Below, piece by piece: positions 11,597-23,800 of a stretch of DNA of 64,000 nucleotides. Origin of the DNA: Amoebophrya sp. A120 (taxonomy: Eukaryota; Sar; Dinophyceae; Syndiniales; Amoebophryaceae); NCBI GenBank assembly GCA_905178155.1, contig CAJINV010000012.1, positions 3,219,144-3,283,143 on the forward strand, given 5' to 3'. How positions within the stretch are numbered: the first letter of the stretch is position 1; every line of letters begins with the position of its first letter. The notes beneath the pieces were generated by a model. It saw nothing but the letters and a program-made list of their open reading frames with translations, searched no databases and had not been told where the DNA came from. Made by a program: the position numbers and the translations under genes.

Positions 11597-14500
11597 ATGT
11601 CATCTTCCTCGTCCCGTGGCTCATCTTTTTCGACCACCCGCCGCCCGGACGAATTTGGGCAGCTCCCACCTCCTCCTCACGACAAAACTGCTACCAGCTC
11701 GAAAAGGAGGAGGAACCCTGAAGGAAGTATCACCAAAACTACAAGGAAAAACCGCACCGCGAAGGCTGAAACTGAATCGGGGAAGAACAAGAACTATTCT
11801 CTGCAAAAGTATCGTAGAACTCGTATAAATGCATTACAAATTTTCTCAGCATCAGAACCGGATTTTCATTTTGTCATGCTGTTTTACCTTAAGGACAAGA
11901 TTTGTCATGCATAGTCGCAATTAGTACGAGTACGATACTTTTGCAATGCATAAGAGCGGCACGATTCCAAAGGTCGATGAGCTGGATGAGCTCGCGGAGT
12001 GTGTTATCCTGAGCAAAAACGTCCCCTCCGCAGAGCTGTCATGCATATTTGGAATGACAGGAACACTTGTAATGCGCTTCCCCATGACAGGCATTTCCAG
12101 TGGTGTTTTGGTATTTGTAATGCTGCAAACAGGATAAGCAGATGGAGCTGTGATGCGGTTGTCCTTGCTAACATGCACTACACTACGGACTGCGCCTTGT
12201 CATGCGTGGCTCCCAAAACTTCTGGGTTTGTGTTGCTAAGTTTCCAACTCGACTCGGGGGTGGGGATGTTTTTACTCAGGATATGCGTCGTCGCGGAGTC
12301 CACGGCGCGGGCGAGAGAAGAGGCAACGCTACCAGGAGTGAGCGCTAATAGGCGAGGGTCGGAGGTGGCAGAAGTTGGTGTCGAGACGGTGTTAGACAGT
12401 CATCGTGGCCGTGGGGTAGAGGAGGTTCAGCACCACACGCAAAGACAGCATCAAGCTGCTAACTGTAACTACACTATTCGCGAGATAAGGACATCAAGAA
12501 ATAATAGCGCAACCGCCGAGGAGGAAAGGCGGGGAGAAAATAATACCGAGGAGAGCAACCAGCTAAACTTCTCGGGACATCATCAAGTACTAGAGGTGGA
12601 AGCGCCGTTGACGTCTCCCCGTGAAGACAAAGATGGGAACAACTACTACACCAAGCGTCGGCTCGTTCTTTCTCAGTCGCAGCCACAGGAGGCACTGCAG
12701 GATAATTTCCCGATCCAACGCCCACCTTCGAGGAAGGGAGCACGAGTGCGAACGAGAAAGACTAGCACGGAGTCCTCTTCGTCCTCTACTTGCACAGGGG
12801 TACTAGTACATCAGCCACCGAGGGAACAAGAAGCAGCTGGACCGGAAGCTGGCTGTGAAAATGAAGATGCCAACAACCGGAGCGGCACACGGAGGAGCAA
12901 AATGTCCTGTAGTGAGAACACGTATGACCACAGCGGTGCCAGGTCGTCGTGTCTCTCGACCGGAGTCGGAGAGGGTGGCCGGGGTAGAAGTGATGCGCCT
13001 TTTGAAGAAGAAGAAGAAGAAGATGAAATCCGCCATGGCAGCATGATCCCAACGCTAGCGTTGCCGAGGCTGCTGGTCGGAAATATTGCTTGTGCGACAG
13101 TGTCCACTGCGCTCTGCCAAGAACAAGACGAAAAGAAGGACGAGGAGCAGGTCACTGCTGCCAGCTGCGGTTATGCGGAGCACAGCGTCGTCGAGCCGGG
13201 AACTACAGAGACAACAGGTGCTGGAGCTGCACCCGACAAACAGGGAGCCAAGCCGGAGCCACCACGAGCCCTAAAATCCACTGCAGCGGCACAAGAAGTA
13301 CTTGAAAAAGCGGGAAGTAGGAATATAAAATCTACTCGACGAACCTCGGGAGCAACAGCTAGTGTGGATCCAACTTTGTCTTCACGCGCACGTGGTACGA
13401 GCTCGTCCCGGTTTCCTTCAAACCGAAAGAAGGTCCTGCCGACGACACACCGATCTGTCTCTGCAACGCGTTCTTGCAAAGCAGGGAGTTGTGAACAACA
13501 AGGGGCGAAAGAAGAAAAACAACGCCAAGAAGAACCAGCTGCAGATGAGCAGACGCAGTCAACAACGTCAGACATCAGCGCACCACGACCAGGAGCGCAG
13601 GATAATGCAGAAGCTACACTGGCAATGGCATTGGCAACATCTTCAAAAAATAAAGCTGCAGATGTAGTTGAAGAAGTAGCTGCCCCCAGCACGTCGGTAG
13701 AAGAAGCCCCTGCGAGAGCAGTGGAAAAAAGTCTCAGCGTAAAAACAAACAGAACCGCGAAGATGATGTTGAGCACCAATAGAACGACAGGCACAGGAGC
13801 TGTAGTTCCTCCCTCGCACCAGCCTTCTGGTCCTGTCGCTGCTGGAGGTGTCGTCCCCTCCTGCGAGAAAAATCTCGAAGAGGGTGTTCTTCTGCGGAAA
13901 ACAATAAAAACGCGGATGAAGAACAAAATGACCCAGCAAATGACCAAGCGCGCCGCAGATGAAAAGGTGAAGCAGAACCGGTTTTTTCTCAAAAAGGGCG
14001 AAGGGCGAGTTGTGGAGCAGCAAGCGTCTACTTTGTCCTCGAATGCTGCTGCTGCTGTTGCTGGGCGCCACGACCAGGAAGGAAAGAGCGAAGGAGATCT
14101 TCATGGAAAGAAGGAGGTGCTGTTGAAGAGTTCTTGCGCTGGTAAAGGAAAAACAAATGCACTGTGGGCCAACACAACTGCTTCTTCATCTAAGAACAAA
14201 GATTCCTCGTCCACCTGTGCAGAAAATAATACACGTGGCACAAGAACACAGCGAACTCCTCCTCCTTCGGCGCCAGAAAATGGTCCACCTAACACGTCTT
14301 CTACGAAAGCGCAGGAGCTACTACCAGAAGATCCTTCTCCACCCGCAAATGGTGGTGTAAGAAGTCGCTGTCGAGATGATCAAGAGGACAACAGGAAGAA
14401 CGACCACCAGCAAGATCGTGGCTCCTTAGCCCTGCACCGCCTGTTTGCGTGCTCGGCTGCCGCAGGCGGTGTCGCGAAGAGCTGCAGCAGGGACGATGAA

Positions 14501-17500
14501 GATCTCGGCAGAATTTTTCACCTCATCTCCGCTTTTCTGTTTGGGGCAGGCGCGGCTGGGGGAGGAGCAGGAGCCCAGGGCGAGAAACAAGAAGCGGTGG
14601 ACCTTCATGAGGTAGGTTGTAACAAGAAGTCGCAGATTTTAGAAGAGATGAAAATAGAGCAAGGACCGCAAGAACCAACAAGGGCGTCTCGCCACGATCC
14701 GTCAGAAATAAATGGACACCCGCTTGTTCCTCGCGAAAACAAGTCGAAGCTAACACCCGGACGAGGCGGTTCCACCCGTGGTAAAAAAAGTTCTGCTGAT
14801 CAAGAACACTATCATTCCTGTCCGGCAAGTAGAACCAAATTAGGGGAGAAGATGCTACACCAGAAGCAGATGAAAAGTTGCTACTTACCGCCGGTTATTT
14901 CGACGTCCTCGACTGGTGCAGCGACATCGACTTCGATGGGTGTGGTCTTGCAAGACCAGAGAAGTCGGGCTGCGCCTGCAAGAAAGGTGTTTGCAGATAA
15001 AAAAGCTGCGGATCATGAAGATGTTCGTGACGCGGCAAGAAAAAACGACCGAGCTCTGACATTAAAGCAGACAAAGTCCTCCTCAACTTCTGCGAAGCGT
15101 GCAGTAGCAGAGAAGATGAACAAGCAAAGCGACGTAGTGGATGATCACACACAAAGAACTAAGCAGGAATTAGTAGAAGATGAAGAACATGACCTACAAG
15201 AGCAGGAGCACTCCGTCGGCTTGGTGAAGCAGACGTACGGACCCACACTATTGACCAGCCCACATATCCAAGAAAAAAACGTTGTTAGTGTAAATTTGTG
15301 ATGCGCAATATGCAAAGTGATTGCGTCTGTCATGCTTGGCATGCATCGCAGGGTCCATTACAGGGCGTTTTCACGTACTATCTGCGCATGACAGGTTTCT
15401 GCTGTCATGCCAGACAAATTTGTAATGGTGTTCCTCCAAAAAAGTTACGCCTACAATGTTTTTTTCTTGGATACCACAGCGAGGCCTTCTACTACTGGAG
15501 CAGGGCAGTTCTACTTTGTCCTTCGGCGGACGGTCTCATCTGAGCACCAGGAATAAAAAACACAATCTGGGACTACAAGCGAAGAAGATGGAGAGGGGGA
15601 CAATTACCAGCTGCACGAGGACGAGTGCAACATCATCAACATCTCCGCACAAATCGAAATCCAAAATGCGGGAAGACGAGTCCTCAAATCACAGAAAAGG
15701 CGAAGATAAAAATGGACGACACAATGGAGCAGCGAAAAAGCTCCCTGGTGGAGCGACGGGCAGTGAAAAGGCTTCTGGTCCTGACCAGAAAACTCTCAAT
15801 GCCAGTACTAGCGCGGAGCATCAGACGCAGACCCTACCACAGCGGAATAAAACAGCCAGAATCGACGACGATCTCAAAGCACGAGGAGACGATGAAAAAA
15901 GTGAAAACGATAGCTGCGACAGTGAGGAACAGCAGATGGCGTTCGACCACAGGCAGACAGACAAGGACTATGCGGGCCCGAAGGTGAAAGCGCGGCAACT
16001 GGCGGCGAAAAGCTATTTGTCCGGTTTGAGGAGTCCGGAGAGGGGATGGAGAAGACACGCGAAGGACACACTTGGTTTCTCGTTTTTACAGAACTTTCTG
16101 CAACCCTCGAAGAGCGCGCCAAGTTTGTTGCGCGCTGAGGACGAGCTCCACGCCAGTGATGGGAAACTTACAACGACGGCGCGCGCATTGGAAAAAAACG
16201 AGGGAACTACACGACAAGCAACGATGACCAGAAGAACCCTCTCTGCTCCGCTGAAAAAGGACCGAAACAAAACCACCCGGAGTTCTTGTAATAGTCCCTT
16301 CACAATAAAGAAATCCAAATCGCCTCTGAGACCACACGATCGCCGTGTGCTGCGTGCCAATCAGGAAGATTTCCGGCAACTTCAATACGAACGGTCCTCC
16401 TCGACTGGTTTTTTTTCGCCCGACCAAGCGCTCCTGCGGTACGAGAAAACGGAGTACTTTCACAAGCTGATGCAATTGGAAAAGCACAGGAAGGCGCTTT
16501 TCAGGCAGACTTTCGAGAAACTCGCGAAGCAGCGCGAGCGGACGAAGGCCAAAAAGTTGTTGAAGTTGCGGACCAAGATTTTGAAATTGAAAAACGAGGA
16601 GGTCCGTCGTAAGCAGGAACTTTTTCGCAATCGTATTGTGAGGAAAAATGCCCCCAACCCATAACTTGGGAGCATTTGTATTGCAAACCTTTCTAATGGA
16701 AACATTGGCCGTCTTGCATGTATCAGCATCACAGATTTTCAGTCGTGGATAGCAAAAATTTGCATTGCAAAAGATCCCAGCAAGCGCGGCGCTTGTCATG
16801 CAGGCGATGCTGTATACGACTAGACTCTGCATCAGAAAGATTCATAGTCCTTTCATGCATGGCAAAAAGTTTTCGTTTGGAAACGTCGCATCACAAGTTC
16901 TTGCAACTTTCGGGGTGGGGGCATTGTTCATTGTAATAAATCGCGAATTGGCGTTGCAAATGCGGAAGGCGAAGACGGTGCGGATTCCGTTCAAGAAATA
17001 TCAAAATAAAAAATCCCCCCTCCCCATATCGAAACGAAGTTTCTGATGCTGGATTTGCGTACATAAATCAGGTCTGTCTTGCTGGAGAGGACTGCAGGCA
17101 TATGCCAAGCCTGGGTCGAGAGGTTTTGACGTAGGGAGCTAGCATGACAGGCGTCGGCTCTGTAAGCCCAGCAGCATCACAAACCGCCGGCATAATGCGG
17201 CGGATTCTCTAGCTTTGCCTTCTTGCAAGACAGACAGGATTTGTGACCTCAAATCTGCATCACAAATCTTCAGACGGATGCGTTTTCAATATGGGGAGGG
17301 GGGATTTTTCCTCACAATAAGAAAAAGCAAAGCGTCCGACAGAGGATGAAGATGGTGACTTGTCTCCGGATATCAACTGTAAAAATGTCTGGGTCTGGAA
17401 GGATGCATGTTTGTCATGCTTGTCTTGCATGACTCTTAGATCTGTCATGCACGTTACCCAAGAGCTCCATTTTTCTGTGATGCAGGAACGCACTTTGTCA

Positions 17501-17815
17501 TGCACAATAGGCAACACCTAGAAGCTCAGAAACTTGTCATGCTGAGCCAGCATTTGTGGCCTCATCATGAGACGCCACCCAGCATCACAAGCTTCCAGAC
17601 CCAGACATTTTTACATTTGATACCGGAAAGCCATGTACGGCATGCAGGGGAAATATCGCAAGAAAAAACTGGTGTCTTGGTCTCAAGCTCAACTTGTAAA
17701 AATGCGGGACATTTTGTTGTTCCTTAAGACAGTTTTTTACCATGCTGGACGAGATACATCTTTCAGAATGGGTTTATTTCTCTTGCTGTCTGCACGCATC
17801 AGACATTTTTTGTAG
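11597..17815 (+). CDS. Low-complexity protein with basic coiled-coil C-terminus
   Basis: Exons are 11597-11794, 11958-12004, 12289-15264, 15479-16633, 16944-16998, 17325-17370 and 17628-17815 (TAG); the sum is 4665 bp, 1554 residues. The ATG at 11597 opens a Ser-rich start (MSSSSSRGSS). Residues about 90-1200 are hydrophilic and low complexity, rich in Ser, Thr, Glu, Lys and Arg, as in disordered scaffold or nuclear proteins. Near residues 1395-1465 a charged helical stretch (for example HKLMQLEKHRKALFRQTF) looks like a coiled coil, and the last 80 residues are strongly basic. I recognise no family. All introns here are introners. The stop lies 41 bp before the next ATG, which is unusually close. 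The last exon ends in a hydrophobic stretch and could be a misread junction. Confidence 0.75.
11795..11952. mobile_element. Introner, family C, TSD AGAAC/AGAGC
   Basis: It contains GCAAAAGTATCGTA near the start and GATACTTTTGCAATGCATA at the end; the flanks match at four of five positions. Excision joins SGKNKN to GTIPKVDEL in frame. Its interior is inverted relative to the C elements at 28824 and 35248. Confidence 0.9.
12005..12283. mobile_element. Introner, family B, TSD TGTGT/TGCGT
   Basis: The ends are TATCCTGAGCAAAAACGTC and GTTTTTACTCAGGATA. Excision joins DELAECV to VAESTAR in frame. The interior is the reverse complement of the B elements at 165, 20969 and 23977. Confidence 0.92.
15265..15473. 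mobile_element. Introner, family E, TSD CCACA
   Basis: The ends TATCCAAGAAAAAAACG and GTTTTTTTCTTGGATA are flanked by perfect CCACA repeats at 15260-15264 and 15474-15478. Excision joins LTSP to QRGLLLLEQG. The interior is inverted relative to the E element at 38448. Confidence 0.96.
16634..16938. mobile_element. Introner, family F, TSD AATCG
   Basis: The ends are TATTGTGAGGAAAAATGCC and GGGGGCATTGTTCATTGTAATA, with AATCG at 16629-16633 and 16939-16943. Excision joins ELFRNR to ELALQMRK inside the coiled-coil region. It is inverted relative to the F element at 26928. Confidence 0.95.
16999..17319. mobile_element. Introner, family D, TSD AGAAA
   Basis: It starts TATCAAAATAAAAAATCCC and ends GGGATTTTTCCTCACAATA, with AGAAA at 16994-16998 and 17320-17324. 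It leaves a 55-bp exon upstream and a 46-bp exon downstream. The interior is inverted relative to D elements at 28357 and 56075. Confidence 0.95.
17371..17622. mobile_element. Introner, family A3, TSD CCGGA
   Basis: The ends TATCAACTGTAAAAATG and CATTTTTACATTTGATA are flanked by CCGGA at 17366-17370 and 17623-17627. Excision joins MVTCLR to KAMYGMQ. Its interior has the same orientation as 26411 and is opposite to 40804. Confidence 0.96.
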
Positions 17816-17856
17816 TTTCTTGTTTCGCCACAACTTTGTATTTACTGAGGTCCCCA

Positions 17857-20800
17857 ATGGAAACGCTACCGGTAAGAACGCTTGAGACTGAGATAGTGTT
17901 TTCGTACGATACGAAAAGAAGAAACAGCAGTGAGGAAGATAATCATGTCGAGAGGACATCTTCAAGCAGTGCGAATAAGCTTCCAACCTCCACAACGATG
18001 AGAACAAAGACGAGTAGCGGTGGAGCAAAGGACGCTGAGGATACGGACGACGAGGACGAGGAGGAAAATGATGTATGAATTGCAAAAGTATCGTACTCGT
18101 AGTGATTGCGTTTATGCATTACAAATCTGTTTGTCAAGAAGGTAAAAAGCAGCAGTACAAATTTAACTTGTACTGCCGGGCTAATTTGATGTGATGCAAT
18201 GTATACTAGTACGATACTCGTGCATTGCATATGATGAGCCTCCTGGCAAAAGCAGCAGCTCTACCGGGAAGATCCTTGGAAATTCAGCCGCAGCTGCGAA
18301 CAAAGGTGGAGGCACGATGATCCGTCCCAGCGTCTTGTTTAACATAAAAACAACATCATCCTCATCTTCCGAAGCAGCGACGGGCTGCATTATAAATCCC
18401 ACCTCCGGGGGCAGCGGCACAACGTCCTCCACATTGTTAACGCTTCCGAATTCATCTAGTACTTCTAACAAATTGCCGCGGCCGCGCGGATCCGCCGTGC
18501 TAAACCCGAATATTCCGCACTCTGCCCGGGCGTCCTTCATCCGGGGACCACCTTCCGGGAGTGCGCGCCCATCTGTTGCGCACGTTCTAAATGGGCCGCG
18601 AGGGTCCATGGCGGTCACAGCTTCCAGCAGCTTTCACGGTGGCACGGCCAGTGGAATGAATAGAGGAGGAGGTGCTGGTTGTACCACCGGTTCGGGCGGT
18701 GAGTTGAACGGCAACAAGCATGACAACAGCAGCACGGCGAAAATACAATCCTCCTCGTCTGGTAGTAGCAAGCTTTCTTCTAGTACCTCTGCAGGCGGAG
18801 CAGGTGGAGTAACTTCATCACCTCCGAAGCAGCGCAACACGAAGCTCGCCATGCTCGAGCGCACGACCAGTTCGGGGAATCTGCTGGAGGACCAAGAGTC
18901 GCTGCAGTCGGTTTTGCAGTTTCTGGAACAGGAGTGGCGGTCGCTGTTGCAAGAAGTGTTTATCCGCTACAGCTTCAAGGATTGGCGCGACCGGTATGAA
19001 TTGCAAATATGTCTGAGTCTGGAAACTTGTGATGCTGAGTCGTGAATAGTGAATGCGCTGTAATGCACAGCCAAGCATGAGAAATATTTGCGTGGTCTAG
19101 TGTTGCGTTTTTTACTTGACAGCTGTGTTTTTGCATGACAAGCAAAAGGCTCTCTGCTTGGACACGCATCACAGACCCTTCAGTCATGCCAGACAAGCAT
19201 GAGAGCCTTGCATTCTTCCAGACTAGGCTTATTTGCAATGCATAATCGCCGGGTGATTACGAAGTTGCTGCTCGATTGCGGCGTGTTCCCCTTGAACATC
19301 AAAAAGCCCGGGTTCAAAGTTGGTATCCATTGCAACGACCGATCTGAATCTGGAAGTGTGCAACTTGCGATGCTGCTGGTGAATTCTGAAAAAAAAACTG
19401 TATTGCCAAAGTAACCAGAAAAGCCGAGTGGATGCTCTTGCTACGCGGAGAGGGCACTCATGATCCTGCCCGATAGGCATCCTCACGCACTCAGAAAGAC
19501 TGTGATCATGCAACCAGGGCATAGTACATCACAGACCCATGATCATGGGTCCAAGCGTAAAACGAACATGACAAGCGTTGCACTTTCCTAGGTCCAAGAA
19601 TCATATTTGGTTTCGATACCTGGGACTTGTGGTGGTATTTCATCTGAAGACGGCGGGATTTTTGCAAGCCACAGCAGTAGTTCTTCTTCCAACTACGACA
19701 TTGAGCACGCCGGGGTGCAACAGCTGAAGGTGCAAATCATGAGCTATTTTTTTGGCCAGAATTTTTCCAACAACAGCGAAATCGTGGAGCGAGCGGCCAG
19801 TGCGCCAGGTGCAGCAGCTGCGTGTTTGCATCAAGCAGCCAATACGTCGTTTTTCACCCACCGTTCCTGCAACAACAGGATGGGATTTGGAAATAAAAAC
19901 GGCCCCGCCCCCTTCACAACCCCTACAGTAGTGAACTACAACACACCCCCTGGCAGCCCCCGCGGGAAAGAGCCGCTTGGGTTCCGGAGCACGGTCTTGT
20001 CGCTCGCATTGCACGACGAGGACTCGTCAGCACAGCAGAGAAGCTCGGAGTACAATTTTTGCGACTCAACAAGTAGAACCTCCAGACGGAGTACAGTGAA
20101 TTACAATTCTGGCTCATCTTCAAGGAGTTGTATTCCCCCTAGCGGGGCTGGAACAGGAACAGCAACAAACGCAGGAATCACCGCTCCAGGGAGCTGCAGC
20201 AGGGCGAGCGGGAACAGTGGTTTTGTGGAACCTCCGCGGCAGGGAGTAGTTGAATCATCAACGACGTTGTCGGCAAATGGTGTAGTAACCAAATCCGGCG
20301 GTTCCGGTTCCCCCACCCGCACAGCGTCAGACCAAGAGAAATCCGCCTGTGGTGGAGCGAGCGGGACTTTTTTACCCCCGTCCAGTAGTTCCTCGTTCCC
20401 CGCTGGAACCACGACCTCGAGTTCTAATCCCGGAGTTTATTCTGCTGGCACTGCATCGACCGGTGTAAAGTCATTGAACCTACCGGCTGTTGTAGTAGCG
20501 CCAGCAGGAGTTTCATCAACAACAAACGGCACTGAGTCCACCTCAACGTCAACATCAACCGGCGCAGCTAGTAGTGCAGCTGCTTCTCCACCTGCCGTCG
20601 ATGCCTCCTCGTCCACCCCGGCAAGCTACAAGAACGGGACCCGCGCGTCACGCACCGTCATCCTGTATATGCAATGGAAATTGAGTTCTATCCAATTCCG
20701 CCAGTGTGTACGTACAAGATGCATCACAAATTATTCGATCATTCAACCTAAGTCTTTACGTGTAACACTTGTCATGCTGATCTTAGGATCGGAGGCAAGT

Positions 20801-23800
20801 TTTGTTATGCAGAGTCCGCGTCTGTAGTTTTGCATTTGCCTTTATTGCAGGAATCGGGACGAATTTTCTCTGTTGTATACTTTCCGGCGTCATTCAACAG
20901 CACGCTCCGGAGCGCAACTCCGCTTCCGGCAGATTAGCCGACGTACTGGAGCAGCCCCCGGGGGGCGGTATCCTTTGTAAAAACGTCCACACACCAGAGT
21001 CAAGATGGGAAATCTGCTATACAAATCTCCAAGTTTATTTGGGCGTTGTGCATGACAAGTTTCCATCTGCAGCGTAGTGCTGGTTAGCAAGGGCAGCCGC
21101 ATGAGAAAGCCAGCTTCTCATCCTGTCTACAGCATTACAAAGTCCAAAGCACGATTGGAAATGCCCCTGATGGAGATGCGCATTACAAATGTTCCTGTCA
21201 TTGTGCATTTCCATTACAACTATGGGGTTGGAACTTTTTTCCACAGGATAGGCGGCCGCAGTGCCGGTTTATCCTCCAGCAGTGCGAATGCGAACAACGG
21301 TATCCAGGAAAAAAAACACCATCACAATCACACGTAGGAGGTTTCGCATCAGAAATTTGTCTCGCATGACCACAGATTTTTCTTGTATTGCAAAAACGCA
21401 AAGGGAAATCGCCTATAGCCCTTGACTGTGATGCATTTTTGCGCATGACAAAAATCTTTGTATTGCAAAAATGTGCAAAAGTGATTGTGATGGTGTTTTT
21501 TTCTTGAATAAACGGCGCCCGCCGCCCGTCCAGCATCTACAATCGCAACAGCAGGAGGAGCACGAATGTGAACGTGTTTGTGAACCTGGGCATTGTGAAT
21601 CTCTCCCCTATATGCATTGCAGATATGGTGCCTGGTAGGTCTGGCAGGCTGCAACTTGTAATGCTGCCTTCGTCGGATTCTAAATAAATGTGTGTTGCAT
21701 GAGGGGTCCAATTTTTGCTATGCGGAGAGGGCACTTGTTTCTCATGCGGGAGCAGCATCACGGGCAAAAAGGCCTCAAAAAGCATGTGTGAAACTACGGC
21801 ATACAACATCACAGACAACATGGGCCATGCAAAACGTGCATGACAAACGTTGCAGTTTTCCCGACCACCCAGGCAGTTTTTGCATTGGATACCCCAGCGG
21901 GAAGCCGGATTTCGACACGTTTGCGCGCGTGATGCAGGAGATCCGGGACCTAATTCTGACGTTTCAAAAAGAAGTTTTGTCGGAGTCCCTCATGGAATGC
22001 ATGATTGAGTCCGAGCACTGGCGGGATTTCGACAAAATGGTGCAGACCGGCAGTGATGTCAGTCTGTTTCTTGCGGAATCGGTGATGCGCGGGGGTGCAG
22101 GAAGTGGAAGGAACAATGGTGGCTACAACTTTGTGGATGATAATCCCAATTCTAGTACTGTGTATGGCACCACCAGCTCTTGGGCTGCTGCTGGTGTTCT
22201 TCCGGCGCGCAGAAATTCCGCCAGCGGGGAAGATAATTCCTCGGGCAATAAGTACCAGATCGCAGCGCATTTGGCAAACTTGTTCGGTTGCAAACTGTCC
22301 GGAATTTCCAGACCGTTTCTGCAGAATAAAGTGATCAAGAAAACGCCCAACAGTTGTCTTGGTGGACCGGCAGGAGGAGACCAGCAGTTGGTCTCCAATT
22401 CTAGCTGTACTAATCATCCGGAACAAGACAATTATCCCCGCGGAGCCGCGCCGGATGTAGCCGCTGTTGCAGCAACTACTGCGGAAAATAACAAGCAGGG
22501 TGTAGTTGTAAACCCCACCAACAACAAATTGGACAACTTTTGGCACACTTTGAAGAGAAAAGCTGGCAACCTTTTCGGCGTGACAGGACCGACAGGATCG
22601 TCTTCTGCGGGAGCTTCGTCCGCGGCAGGTGCACCTCCGCACGGCGGCTCTGGTGCAGCACTCCCTCCTTCCGCTGCGGCAAGAGGCGCCAGTGCAGCAG
22701 CTGGTGGACAGCACCAACTCTTCCAAGGTTCGGCCACCGCCACTGCCATGGAGAACCTGCAAAACAAGATGGCCATCGGGTTCAATATCAATCACACGAC
22801 AACGACTCGATCGGTGGAGCAGCTGTCGCATTTTGTTTACCACTCCCGGGTCGATTGCTTGTGCAAGTTGCTCCCGAAAATTTTCGAGGCGGCCGGCGTG
22901 GAGCGGCACTACCACACGAGGGAAGTCATCAAAGATTTCTTCGAGGCAAATTACTTCCAGAACCCGAGCTCCGTGTTTTCATCTACCGTGGGCGGCTTGA
23001 TGTTTGGCACAAAGCACGGGTCGTCGACGTCGGGCAGTAAACCAAGCTATGCGATTGTACTGCAAATATCTTCTCTGGTTCAGAATTTGCGTTGCAAAAT
23101 TTTAAAGACATCTACCTACATCTGTGCAGCATGGCTACGAGCAGTCGACAACTCTTTTGTCGTGCTGGGGATCTAGTTTGTCACGCGGTTTTCGAATGAA
23201 TCCGCTAGCACGGAACTGAAAACCTTCTGATGCTGTTACTTATGCCGCAGATGGTGATAGTACTCTGCTATGGGAGTATGATCAGCAGCAGGAATACAAC
23301 AGGTGTACAGACTCAGACATGTTTGCTATGCATACTTCCAGCAGTAGTGGTGCGGATTCCGGTGCAGTGGGTGCCGGCGAAATTCCGAATGGGAATCACC
23401 ATCACGACGGTAGTTCTCATTTCAACGGCCTGGTAGCGGGTGGCAGTTCAGCATCTGGAACAAACAGTAAGTCCCAGCACGCAGCGGGCGGATCAGGCCA
23501 GCAGCACCCTCGGCAAAAGATGCGTAAGTCGGTGACCCATGGGAATTTGGACACGATTGGAGCAACAGGCGGGCACCACGGGAATAAGCATAAGCTCAAC
23601 AAGCTGAATCAGCATCAAACCGCCGGCGCTAGTAATTCATCTACGAGCAATTATGCGCCACTGATACAGCGGCGCGGCTCGTTTGATTCTCTGGTCCCCA
23701 CAGCTAGTACACACGGGTCGGCGGATTTCCCTGGTTGTACTACCGGAGGTGGTGGAGCGTACAACAACCAAGGAGGCTTGTTCTATGCTGGCCAATTACA

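Noticed and set aside
12474-14828. Long minus-strand ORFs opposite the low-complexity gene, for example 13171-13992
   Set aside because: The + frame is open through 2976 bp and joins in frame at both ends by introners. The minus ORFs are mirror frames of Ser/Glu/Lys-rich codons.
20665-20850. GT-AG splice between GTATATGC and TTATTGCAG
   Set aside because: It would put the next exons in a frame that meets a stop at the introner at 21611. The three introner junctions downstream require another phase.
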